The notes under the pieces: model-generated | The model's input: the letters and a program-made list of their open reading frames with translations, nothing else | Databases searched by the model: none | Told to the model about the DNA's origin: nothing | Position numbers and translations under genes: made by a program | Assembly (NCBI GenBank): GCA_963931865.1 | Contig: OZ007516.1 | Location: 4,685,897 to 4,749,896, forward strand | Direction of reading: 5' to 3' | Length of the DNA: 64,000 nucleotides | Source of the DNA: Axinella damicornis | Taxonomy: Eukaryota > Porifera > Demospongiae > Axinellida > Axinellidae | In this document: in pieces, positions 46,201-55,440 of the stretch | How the letters are laid out: each line of letters opens with the position of its first letter | Numbering within the stretch: position 1 is the first letter of the stretch

Positions 46201-46581
46201 AGAGAGTTGATTCTTCAGATCACTTCCCAAGAACTGCAACATTGCATCCTTGTTGAAGAATCGAAGGGAGGGCATGCGAAAACTGTAGATGGGGTGGGAC
46301 AATGCAAGTTTGTTAATTAACTCCCTAGAGTAATTTTCAAGCAGAAACGTGTACCTTGATTCCTTTGGGAACCATACGGAGCCACTGGGGCCAGGCCCAA
46401 AGCCGATCCTTGGAGGTGTTTCTTCAATGGTATCAGGCTCTCCAGGGTCAGATGCAAATGGGTTCGGGACGTAACATCTGAGCATTGCGTTGATGTTAGG
46501 TTGGTAGAGAAATCCATCCACGTTTGTTGCTCTACATCCACGGAGGAGTGCTAAGCACAGAAGTAGGGTAATAGGCCTCAT
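37251..46581 (-). CDS. Noggin-like secreted protein A (six coding exons)
   Basis: Noggins are secreted cystine-knot proteins that bind BMP ligands and block their receptors. Exons on the minus strand: 46581-46355, 46282-46131, 41323-41181, 40659-40544, 38656-38563, 37307-37251; joined frame 262 aa, intron phases 2,1,0,2,0. N-terminal signal MRPITLLLCLALLRGC; an AG acceptor lies 1 nt before the ATG, so a 5'UTR intron is likely. The C-terminal third follows noggin: LGNCSL, SFFPRWYASGRC (vertebrate FWPRYVKVGSC), QTCSLPRALTC, TVLRWDCC (LRWRC), WDCGWRRVQIPI (CGWIPIQYPI), and the terminal CDCDCGC where vertebrates have ECKCSC. The N-terminal half (with RCYVPNPF and LQFLGSDL) has no recognised domain and lacks the basic heparin-binding stretch of vertebrate noggin. 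Large introns contain a palindrome, MITEs and an unrelated plus-strand ORF. Ligand binding is inferred from family only. Confidence 0.86.
37760..38032. repeat. 79-bp inverted repeat pair (noggin-like A intron 5)
   Basis: 37760-37838 and 37954-38032 are reverse complements with one mismatch (arms start GAGTACGAAGAGCGTGAGCA), separated by a 115-bp loop. Confidence 0.93.
38196..38251. mobile_element. Foldback MITE, TAGCCTCG family, copy 5
   Basis: A 56-bp hairpin TAGCCTCGTTCCCAGGCCCC and complement. GGCATGATG precedes it and recurs after it with one extra A, consistent with a 9-bp duplication. Confidence 0.88.
39445..40320 (+). CDS. Unidentified intronless ORF pair, possibly from a mobile element
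   Basis: I do not recognise this protein. The first frame (39445-39996, 183 aa) starts MGTAISETK, which fits an N-myristoylation signal (Gly2, Ser6), and has no introns. A second frame, open from about 40003 to 40320, continues after it in another register and includes the basic run KKKKKRKKK. The C- and A-rich base use differs from the surrounding intron. It lies antisense within intron 4 of noggin-like gene A. A Gag-like or other element-derived protein broken by a frameshift is possible, but nothing beyond layout supports that. Confidence 0.35.
41047..41127. mobile_element. Foldback MITE, TAGTCTCG subfamily, copy 6
   Basis: An 81-bp hairpin TAGTCTCGGCCCCAGACCCA and complement, flanked by the perfect 9-bp duplication GCCTGACCC (41038-41046 and 41128-41136). 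Confidence 0.93.
41861..42446. mobile_element. CCGTATAGCGGG-ended MITE nested in the palindrome
   Basis: Ends TACCGTATAGCGGGTTATTT and the complement of TACCGTATAGCGGGTTATTT. The neighbouring unit at about 42537 has the empty site CCTTCTTATGTAC, whereas here it reads CCTTCT-TA-element-TA-TGTAC, showing insertion at TA with TA duplication. Confidence 0.93.
42735..42983 (-). pseudogene. Tudor-like domain ORF, left copy in the palindrome
   Basis: Minus-strand frame with GRRVKVLFDDKKRYPGVIIG, then CKWITRFEDGTEDTV and an acidic tail DPDADDAYEFD. The W/Y..G.I....W...F.DG pattern resembles Tudor/SH3-like chromatin-reader folds. An inverted second copy lies at about 43235-43407 (+) with a stop after the first half. 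Probably part of the element; function unknown. Confidence 0.5.
43235..43407 (+). pseudogene. Tudor-like domain ORF, right inverted copy
   Basis: Same sequence as the left copy in the opposite orientation: SFFGRRVKVLFDDKKRYPG, then an in-frame stop (TAA) where the left copy has Gln (CAA), then CKWITRFEDGTEDTV. The acidic tail is diverged. Confidence 0.5.
45640..45945. repeat. Inverted repeat in noggin-like A intron 2
   Basis: GAAGGCGGCGAAGGAGCATT near 45670-45695 is mirrored by AACGCTCCTTCGCTGCCTTC near 45880-45900, with further complementary CTCCTG/CAGGAG flanks. Probably a degenerate foldback element. Confidence 0.55.
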
Positions 46582-48251
46582 TCTGGAATGAACAGGGTAT
46601 GATTATAGCAAATGGAACTGGAACCAGAAATGGGAATTGCGAAATGGGAAATAGAAAATGGCCATGGACTTGGAAACCAGGAAGAACTGGATGGATGCTC
46701 TTTGTCAGAACATGAATGCAAATGAAGGGTCTGGTGACACAAGACTAGAGCCCATATGCACTACGAGATTGTATGCAAATGGTTGCAATCTAAGAATCAT
46801 ATAACTTGGCTGACGTTTCATAGTGACAATGGTATATAGCTAACTAGCTACTACTTGTCACGTCATATTCACATCTTTCTTGTGAACATTTCCTTCCATG
46901 TTTGCAGTGCATTATAGCCCATGTCCTATGGATTGGTACTACCTCCAGTGGCAGTGATAATGTATTGAAAATGATCCTACAAATACTGATATCAAAGGCT
47001 TCATTTCCTCTTCTACCTATCCAGATTTCCAGTTTCCCAAATGAACACAGTGCTACTGCGCAACTTACTCTAGCGCATTCAGTTGAATATATCTCCACCG
47101 GCCACCCCCTGAACTGCGACCGTATACGATACCGCCTGTAGTAGAGTTTGCTTAGGTGTAAGTTCATGCTCCTTTGTTGGCTGAATAAAGGCCCCTAGGG
47201 GCCAGCGCGCGCGCACATTCTTTGGCGCAGTACTACGCGCGGACGGAGCGGAAGGTAGCTAGCTATCATGGAATAGGAACGATCCGCGAATTGCTTACTT
47301 GGCAGCAACCTCAAAAGTATGTGCACGAGTGTTGCTCAAATTACATGTGTTGCTTGACGATAGTCTGCTACTGATCAGCAGTAAAGACCACCTACATGTA
47401 ATTGCAAGATTTCATTTGCAACAATTTTAGTAGCATGGATGCACAAAATAGCTAAATACAGGTGTGTAGCTACACTAATATAAAAGTTAGTGAGACTATT
47501 ACACAATAACACAGCAACTACAATCGTATACAGTAGAGTAGCAAGGTTCCTTCTGAAGTGCTAGCGGCAACTATGTCCAGCAGTAATGAGTTAAGTTGTC
47601 CAGTGGTAGTGGTTACAAGATGGTACCGGTATAGTGATTAGTTGTTGTCCTTCCCTCAGTCACTGTGCTAAGTCTATAGAGAACAAATATCAATCTTATA
47701 CAGGTACAGCTTTAAATTAGTGATTGATTGTCCTCATGTATGATTTCCCTTAGAACGTATATAGGAATGCTGCCCATGTGTACGTATCATACTTGTGGTT
47801 AACAACATTTTAGGCAAAATTTAATTTTTACCTCTTGGCCCTTTCAGTCAATGGCTGATCTCCCAAGGGGTGGAGGGGTAAAGAAAGCACTTTATCAGTG
47901 ACTATACAGTTAATTGGCGACAGTTTAGTTTAATAGTAGCCTCGTTCCCAGGCTCCCCGACACGTGAACAAAAAATCATTATTAAAGCTGGGCGATGGCC
48001 TGGGAATGAGGCTAGCTAATCAGGAACTACCTAAAACCAGGGGGAAAAAACCAGCCATTTCAATTAGGTCTGTCGAGTGAGAGTGCTCCTGGTGAGGTAA
48101 TATTGTAAACTAGGGTTGTAAACTTGGTTCATTTACAAATGGTGTACAAAGAAGGCATGTCAAGTGTACAACTCAGTAAACTTTGTTGTAAATCCTAGTT
48201 TACAACATAGTTTACAACTTGTAAACTAGGCCTTCTGAAGCTGTGCTACAG
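46582..48251. other. Spacer upstream of noggin-like gene A
   Basis: Should contain the 5'UTR exon and promoter of gene A, which I cannot place. A GC-rich patch with GCGCGCGC lies near 47200-47240. A TAGCCTCG foldback copy lies at 47937-48014 (flanks eroded), and an imperfect inverted repeat with TAAACTAGG/CCTAGTTTA boxes at about 48109-48233. Confidence 0.5.
47937..48014. mobile_element. Foldback MITE, TAGCCTCG family, eroded copy
   Basis: Starts TAGCCTCGTTCCCAGGCTCC and ends GGCCTGGGAATGAGGCTA. Flanks GTTTAATAG and GCTAATCAG agree only in part. Confidence 0.8.
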
Positions 48252-48507
48252 TTAAGTTTGTAATAAGTTCAAGCAAACTATTATTAGTTTCTCCTCGCCA
48301 GCCACATGACTCTTGAGCATGGCCTCCCAGTGAGACACCTCCTCCACAGTAGAGTCCATCCAATCACTGTGCTTGGCTGCATGGCCAGGGGCGGGGCCCA
48401 GACGAAGACCACCAATGAAATCATTGCTGGAGCCCATATCGTAATCCCAGACGGTCACCTCCAACACCCTCTCTCCTGACAGCTTCTCCAAGGCTGCATA
48501 TCTCATG
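48252..48507 (-). pseudogene. Orphan terminal exon encoding part of a C2B domain (synaptotagmin-like type)
   Basis: The minus-strand frame after the acceptor GCTACAG reads RYAALEKLSGERVLEVTVWD, then SSNDFIGGLRLG, then DWMDSTVEEVSHWEAML, ending at TAA. This order (LEVTVWDYD, SNDFIGG.RLG, WMDST.EEV..W..ML) is characteristic of the second C2 domain of synaptotagmin-like (Slp/granuphilin) proteins, which bind membranes in vesicle trafficking. No upstream exons with the rest of the C2 domains were found between here and noggin-like gene B, whose stop is only 435 bp away. The C-terminus GEEKLIIVCLNLLQT departs from the family. Most likely a gene remnant; a 3' exon of a gene with distant exons is not excluded. 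Confidence 0.7.
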
Positions 48508-48941
48508 CTGTAGCATGTAATTTGGTGCCGACGATTGGAGTGTCAAATGCAACTATTTGGTTTGCTCAACTTGAGCCTTCACAAAAGGAATGAATAATAA
48601 CATCAGGCAGCGTTATTATTGAGGTCGAGAAAACCAATAATGTAGTTTGCATGCCCAAATTGTTGTTCAATTAGTCTAATTAAAGTGGTAGCTATGGTTA
48701 CTACAACGGCGACTCACCCTTATTTGTCCCTATAGGCTGCTACTCTAGACTTGACCGGAGTGCGTATATTAGTCATCGATATTATCAAGAGTCAGTACAG
48801 TAACCACTATGAATGCATGTGAAGAAACAACAACCAAAAAATTAATCTTACAAGGCAATTATGGTTACGCACAGAAATGCAGGAAACTGTTTGGAATGTT
48901 TACAAGTTGTCTCGACTATAGTTTCTCACGCATGCAGTAAT

Positions 48942-49077
48942 TCACTTTCTTTCTAGATAGGGCTGCAGCACTGGACCACAGCCACAGTCGCAATCACAGG
49001 CAGTGGGGAAACGGACCTGCACGGAGAAGAACAGCACATGTGAGTAAAAATGGAACATTACACACAAATCCCCCCTT

Positions 49078-49109
<32 letters not shown>

Positions 49110-49387
49110 AACTAGCAAAATGCGCTTTAGAAGGTTTTCCATTTGGAACATATGATCAGCTAATGTACTTTTACACAACTGGCAATTCCCCATACTTGAT
49201 GTGGATAGTCCCATGGTTTCACATGATCTGCATTACATTCCTAAATCTCTTCTTGTATTGACCCCTCCCCATTTCAAATAGTTGCCATACTTCCATATAC
49301 GTACTACGGGTTGCTACTAGTGACTCTATTTGCACTTTGCCGCCCTCTCTCTCTCTCTCTAGAGACTCTCTCAAACACACACACCAC

Positions 49388-49481
<94 letters not shown>

Positions 49482-52400
49482 TGCATGCTTCCTCTACCTC
49501 TGTATATAAACCTAGTATCAAAAACTTTGAACAATATAGTTTAGCTGAAGTACTTGACATACCCTCCTCCATCCACATTTCCATCTCCACTCAAGTGTCT
49601 CTTGTAAGGTCCAGCAGCAGTCCCATCGAAGAGCAGTATATATGGTTGTGTTTGCTAATACACTGCAAAAGGAAATGTTGTGGTGAGGAGATTTGAATAA
49701 TTATTAACAGTCAAGATTGTGCAATTACCCACGTGGTAAAGAAGAGTGCATGTATATTCAAGTTCTGCATTTCATGCGTTATGTGGGACAGACAATGGAG
49801 GCGCTGATCGTTCTTCTCTCATGGCTATTGTGAGATTAGAGCAACAATGTGTGCAACTACCGCATAGCGGGAAATTTTCGTACGGTGCTAATTTTCGTAT
49901 ATTTCGTATGAAGCCTCGAGATACGAAAATAAAAACTGTGAAAATTTTAACCATCGAAATTTTAACGTCAAATTTTGAACGGGTAATCGGAAGCGGTGAG
50001 CAAGCGGTGGTGTTTTATAATGGTATTTCTAGCCTCCGAATGGCCTTCCAGACTCCAGTGGACCCGTCTACACCCGTTAGCCTGCTACGATAACAAGACT
50101 CAGCGTGGGAAGTGCGACAAATGAAAGTAAGTCAGTTCACTGAGCAGCAACGATCTAGTCTTGCGGGGTCTGGCCCCGTGAGACTAGCAACGACGGTGAG
50201 TATGCCGCCAACCAGGCGGCTATTCCGAAATTCTTGCCAACAACAGAGGCCCAGATATCAGCATTGTAGACGTACCCTCTCACCATTGTCAACCGAAAAA
50301 AGAAAGACAACACTTATTTGCGTACGCTTACGCGTAGTGCTAGGGGGCGTGGCAATGTGCAGGCGCATACGAAAATAAAATACAAAAATTTCTGCTGAGG
50401 GGCTTACGGCCATTTATACGAAATTTTGCACCTACGAAAATATCCCGCTATACGGTACCTCACTGGTTGCCCAATTGATAGACCCCTTGATTGCAAATAC
50501 TGAGAGTGGATATGTTTGCTTCTCTGAAGCATCTTTCTCTGCAGGATCAGTAAGCCTTATGATCCCTCTGTCACAGGTCTAGCATGCAGAGAGCTGATTA
50601 CACACATTATTGCTCACATCTTACAAGAGCCACACAGCTACCATGTTACATGAATGCTTGGGTTGTCAATTTTATTACACCATCTAGTAAGTTAGAGGTA
50701 AAAGTACCTGAAATTTGGAGCACATAAAGACCCAAATGGGACAGAACAGTTAGACGGAGGGCAAAATCCAGCCACAAACCACCGTGGAAAGAAGGTCTTG
50801 GGAAGTTGTGTCCAGGCAAACCTCTGTACAAAAGGATTCAATGGTACAAAAATGTGTTGAATGTATAGTACAATGTACAATGCAGTGCTACCTGGTATGA
50901 TGTGTATTACAGGAAGCCCTCATTAAACTACTGGTTGGGGAAAATTGTGCTGCGTAAATAAATCATCTAAAATACCGTTTGGCTAATAAGAACGACCTAC
51001 AAGGATTCTGACTATACTGTCGTGATCGCTATGATCATGCACTGTCCGTAATGTATAATTTTGGTGCACCTTGGTGGTGGATAGCCTCGCTCCCAGGCTC
51101 CTCCCCCTGCACGTGTGCACAGGGGGGAGCCTGGGAACGAGGCTAGGTGGTGGAGGTATGAGTGCTTTTGTCTCCAGTCAGTTGTCATTAAATGTAAAAG
51201 AGCCAATATTGAATAAGAATGGTGTATACTGCGTGAGGACTCTATCAAATGAGAAGCTACCGTAAATCTCAATTTTCGTGTTAAAATTTTCTTGCAGTTA
51301 CAGATGGCCTACGAAGAACATGTGCTGCCAGGATGGCAACACAGAATGGAGTACGTATTAAGCGCCCAGGGTTTGGGGACAATAGAACACCTCTGAACAG
51401 GGGGGTGGGCGCTAGATGCGTACTCAGACTACTTATGCAAGTAGTATCCGCCCACCCATTCAGCACTGTATAAACAATAAGCGCTGCAGTAAGCTGTGAA
51501 TATCAATGACCGGCTATGAATATAGCTATAAGTCCATTTTTCACGCAAAGAAATTGATCGCGCGTCTTTAAGAATGCACAACCTCGCCCAGAGGTTAAGA
51601 AATGCTGCTCGTGATGGGTGGGCCCTTACTACACTGCTTTTGGACCCTGTGCAGTAACTTTCGCGTGAAGAGGGGGATGGGCGCTTGATACGTACTCTAT
51701 GTCATTCGAGCTGATATTTGTTAAAATATTTATTTTGGTAGCTCCGCCTAAGACAGCAACAAAATTAAAGTCAACCATTTACGGTTTTAAATATCACATG
51801 CACAGTGTGGCCATGCACGGTCATTATAGTATACATCTGTTCATCAGCAGATTATCTTGAAGGCTGCCTTTGATAGTTCGTTGTGTGCCCTTTGACAACT
51901 GTACTGTACTACCGGGAAGGATCTGGCCACACAAGACTCCTTGTCCGTCCACATACACTCATCGCCGAGTAAAATACAATGGCTTGCCTACTGGGCATGT
52001 CAACAGTCAGCCCATGCAGGGTCTGCTGGGGTACTGTGTGTGATGTCCCGTATACGCTCAAATTCCTGAGCTGCTACAATTTACTTTTACACTCCTGATA
52101 GGGGAAAGTTGTACCACGTAAATAAATAACGTTTGAGTGACAGGAATGCCGCACAAAGGTTTTGACTACACCGTTGTGATCGCTACCACGCACTGTCCCA
52201 AGCATACAATTTTGGTGCTGAAACTCACCTTGGTGGTAGAGATACAGGTGCTTTTGTCTCGTGCCGTTGACCACCATTGCTCAAGTGCTCACTTTGACTT
52301 CCATTGCCAGTACAGCTCTCATGACATGAAAGGCCCACAGAGATTCTGACTATACAGTTACCATCGCTGTCGTTCACATGCCAAAACTCGCCATGCTGGC

Positions 52401-54879
52401 ACAGTAGTAAGCGTTGTAGCAATTTTTTGGGCTTTCCCTTTGGCCACCACTGCCGACTTGAACAACTGAGCATGGTCATCATGTGACATGTGCGTTAATT
52501 GGAACGAGCTGCAATACTTAGTTTGTGAGTTGCAACTTGTTGCAATGGCTGCTACTAGGAGTGCAGTCACCAATCAATAACTAGCAAAGAAAAACAAGTT
52601 TGTAGTTGCTTACCAGGGGGCAAGAAACCATTGTAAAATAATTGAAGGCACATTGCATTAGTTCATCACTCAAGATACCAGTAGTTCGATTTCTGATCTC
52701 GGCTATAACCTCTTCATCAGTGTTTGAATTGTTTGGACCTACATATGTAGAGAGAACATGATCATTGAGGAGCCAATGTGCATCATCCTTATGAATTAAC
52801 TTTGCTCACTTTGCTCGCTCAGCTACTGCCTCCTCATTCAACTGTAGCTATTAGCAGTCCGGAATCCGGACCCACATCTGTTTCAGGTCAGTGGCACCAC
52901 TGACCAGTTGGTTGTTCAGATTTAGTGGTTCCAATTATTGCTAATACTCATACCGTAGTGTCCCGTTAATACGCCCCCCATTTTGTACACTACATCCAGC
53001 CCAAAGAGGGGAGGGGGCGTATTTTCGAGTATGCAATTAGTCTCGATTATACGCCCCCTCAAAAAGTTTGCTACGTTTATAACACTGCCAAGGTTCTCAT
53101 TCGCAGTTATAAAAGTACAAACGATCGCCAGTACTGCATCATGCGTGGTCTCCCTACATCCGTGAGAAGAGCTGCCACTTCAACTTGAGGGCTATAACAT
53201 TCACAACGCCTTCACTGTGGCAATCCTCAATAACAGCAATACTGTCGGTCATGAACCATGGAACATTTCCTGGGGAAGAGTGGCAGCGAGGTGACTTGTA
53301 CCGTCAGCGTCAACGGTGACTACTCGATCTGCATGAGAGACGATCTGCAAAGTTGCGCAAGTGTATAGGTTAAATAATCCAGAAGACGCTCACCAGGGGG
53401 GTGTTATAACGAGTCAAACTACGTACCCTGTGCAGGAACTTGGGCGAAAAAGAGGGGGAGGGCGTATTTTCGAAGGGGGCGTATTAGCGGGACACTACGG
53501 TACTCACCCATGGTTATGCCTTCAACCATTACATTGCACTCACACATTAAGCAACAACAGCACTGAAAACTGATCTGTAAATCACGGTAAGCCAACCTCG
53601 GGAATTAGTTTACTGATCAAGGGGATCAATATGTCATATACATTAACGTCTGCACTGCAACTGTTCTTAGTCAGCTGCTCCTATAAGCTATATGGACGTG
53701 GTACACTCACGCACTACAAGGGCGTAGGAAGCAGAAATGGAGTGGTCCGGCCATAGAGGCTGTGAAGCAGCTGAGTCACCGCGCGACTTTTTCGCCCCTA
53801 TTTTCAAGGCAGGAAGCGCTCTCATAGCATGTGGAACAATTATACACCGATCGTGTGTGCCAAAGGCACGTGTGTACAACTCGTGTATGTATAGCTGCAT
53901 ATGTCTCGTAGCTGAAAGAGAGAGCAGGAACAAAAGTGGTAAGCATGTTCAAGTTTGTGGGTGTGTCTTGTCGATAAAAGTGTGGCTCCTATGCCCTTGC
54001 ACTATATTCCCTCTGCATTGTTTTCAGCTCCTGGATCAGCAAGCTGTCCACATACATGGGGTAAGCATTAAAATTGGCATGTTCTCTCATTCAAAGTTTA
54101 AATACTGGAAAAAATTTATTGCCATGAGCAAAACCTGCTACAAGTATACCTCTCAGATGGTTCACTTACAAGGCCTTGGTGGTGCTGTCAAGACTTGATC
54201 AAGGCTTTGGATATTTATGTCGAGGTCATTCCCAAGAAATGCAGCCAAGCTTCCCGCGTCACTAGCCTGCAGGTGAGGTATGGGATAGCTGCAGAGAAAA
54301 AGTAGAGAGTTGATCCAATTTGGCATGGATTGGCATATTTGTTGCGTCCACCTAGTTAGATGGCCCACAGTCAGTACTATAAGACTGTTAGATGTATGTT
54401 TGGATAGAACACGACACAGTTGTTAATCACATGCACTGTCCGGACTGCTAGTAGTCACTTGCATTTTGTGTTGCAGCAGCACATAATTATGCAGCATGAC
54501 ATGCATTCTAATACAGAGCAAGAGAGTGCTGTTTCAACCTGACAGCATCGACACACTGTTCGTAAAACCACATGTAGCTATAGTGTTTATAACATAAGAC
54601 TGCAACCTATGTACAGTCGCGTGAGAATCAAATGTCTTACCCTGATTCAACCGGTTGCCAAACTTGGTTAAACCCCAAGGGTTGCTGCAAGGGGATGAGT
54701 GGGGGATCTTCTGGAACTCTTGCTGGTTGGTCACGTCCAGCCCGAAAAAATGGGTTACTGACATGGCACGTTAAGAGGTCGTTGTCACTAAATTCATCAG
54801 GTGGTTGGTTGAAGAAAGCACCACACACCAAACCCATAGCAAGAATCACTGCAAGAGCTGGCAGCACAGATTTTTCCAT
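48942..54879 (-). CDS. Noggin-like secreted protein B (six coding exons)
   Basis: Paralogue of gene A. Exons on the minus strand: 54879-54641, 54288-54170, 52738-52614, 50823-50708, 49662-49563, 49016-48942; joined frame 257 aa with the same phases 2,1,0,2,0 and an identical 116-nt exon 4. Signal peptide MEKSVLPALAVILAMGLVCG. Noggin features in order: NYFTMVSCPLRFAW (vertebrate TFCPVLYAW), TFFPRWFVAGFC, SNCSVPFGSLC, YTALRWDCCW, WKCGWRRVRFP and CDCDCGCG, then a short tail PVLQPYLERK. The N-terminal part contains LLTCHVSNPF and AAFLGNDL, aligned with RCYVPNPF and LQFLGSDL of gene A, and the NNS and NRT sequons. The ATG is chosen for the signal peptide and for the AG acceptor 1 nt upstream, as in gene A. 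Expected role: extracellular BMP/TGF-beta antagonist, by family only. Confidence 0.88.
49078..49105. repeat. Poly(dC) run
   Basis: About 27 C in intron 5 of noggin-like gene B, beside the last exon. Confidence 0.9.
49376..49479. repeat. (CA)n microsatellite
   Basis: More than 40 CA units in intron 5 of noggin-like gene B. Confidence 0.92.
49858..50457. mobile_element. CCGTATAGCGGG-type MITE (noggin-like B intron 4)
   Basis: About 600 bp; left end TACCGCATAGCGGGAAATTT, right end the complement of TACCGTATAGCGGGATATTT, with TA at both borders. Same family as the element at 41861-42446. A small foldback copy is nested inside at 50156-50186. Confidence 0.85.
50156..50186. mobile_element. Minimal foldback MITE, TAGTCT type, copy 7
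   Basis: A 31-bp hairpin TAGTCTTGCGGGG..CCCCGTGAGACTA flanked by GCAACGATC and GCAACGACG (8/9 match), nested in the larger MITE. Confidence 0.75.
50935..51215. repeat. Dispersed repeat, copy 1 (interrupted)
   Basis: Matches 52085-52275 over GTAAATAAAT, TGACTATACTGTCGTGATCG, GCACTGTCC..ATAATTTTGGTGC and CACCTTGGTGGT..GTGCTTTTGTCTC. The copy is split by the foldback element at 51082-51145. Confidence 0.75.
51082..51145. mobile_element. Foldback MITE, TAGCCTCG family, copy 8
   Basis: A 64-bp hairpin flanked by the perfect 9-bp duplication GGTGGTGGA (51073-51081 and 51146-51154). The related repeat copy near 52230 shows the uninterrupted, single version of this site, confirming insertion with duplication. 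Confidence 0.95.
51349..51697. mobile_element. MITE with GAGTACGTATTAAGCGCCC termini
   Basis: Left end GAGTACGTATTAAGCGCCC and right end GGGCGCTTGATACGTACTC are near-perfect inverted repeats bounding ~350 bp of non-coding DNA in noggin-like B intron 3. Confidence 0.75.
52085..52275. repeat. Dispersed repeat, copy 2 (uninterrupted)
   Basis: Second copy of the repeat at 50935-51215, in noggin-like B intron 3; about 80 percent similar by eye. Confidence 0.7.
52951..53502. mobile_element. CCGTAGTGTCCCG-ended MITE (noggin-like B intron 2)
   Basis: Left end TACCGTAGTGTCCCGTTAAT and right end the complement of TACCGTAGTGTCCCGCTAAT, with TA at both borders. Interior GCCCCC/GGGGGC boxes. Third type of CCGTA-ended element in the window. 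Confidence 0.85.
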
Positions 54880-55035
54880 CCTACAGGTACACACAACAAC
54901 AGATAGCACCCTTCCATAACTTTGGAGATCCACTGATTTTTTTCATGCTTCATCATTAAAACACAGCATAGATGCTCACTCAGGGCTGTAATCAGCACTT
55001 AACACGTGTGTGGTTATTCAGTTGGGATTCCACTG

Positions 55036-55053
55036 CCCCCCCCCCCCCCCCCC
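55036..55053. repeat. Poly(dC) run
   Basis: About 18 C upstream of noggin-like gene B. Confidence 0.9.
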
Positions 55054-55440
55054 TTGATTTTCCAATAGACGCACACATGAGGACGAGACTACCCTTGCAT
55101 TACTCTTGCGGGCCAGATGTTCGCGGCATGCAGGGGAAGGGAAAATAAGATCTGGTCACTATAGACAGGGTGTGCGTGCCCATCGGAAAATCGGAGGGGT
55201 GAGAGTCTATCAACTTTGAATCATTATCTTGCAGTGTGGGAAACTGGTCGAATTTGAAACTGTACTATCCCACTTCCAATGAAAATCGTAATACTGTAGA
55301 TAGCTACATAATTTGTATAAGGTGAGTTGATCCATAAACCATCTGCAACTACCCCTTGCATGTATAAGTAGGTCCAAGTAAACAAAAGCCCATTGGCATA
55401 CCCATAATCATACTAAGTCACACAGATTACATGTACGTAC

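Noticed and set aside
52225..52482. Minus-strand frame RQWWPKGKPKKLLQ as a possible noggin-like B exon
   Set aside because: The exon at 52738-52614 fits phase, length and noggin alignment; this frame adds nothing and overlaps a dispersed repeat.
54001..54062. Apparent plus-strand exon (TTTTCAG, LLDQQAVHIHG, GTAAGC)
   Set aside because: Good splice-like borders but no neighbouring plus-strand exons in frame; likely chance within noggin-like B intron 2.
54637..54933. Longer start for noggin-like gene B (MDLQSYGRVL..)
   Set aside because: The codon at 54933 is not an ATG in context, and a clean signal peptide begins at the ATG at 54879, directly after an AG acceptor as in the paralogue.
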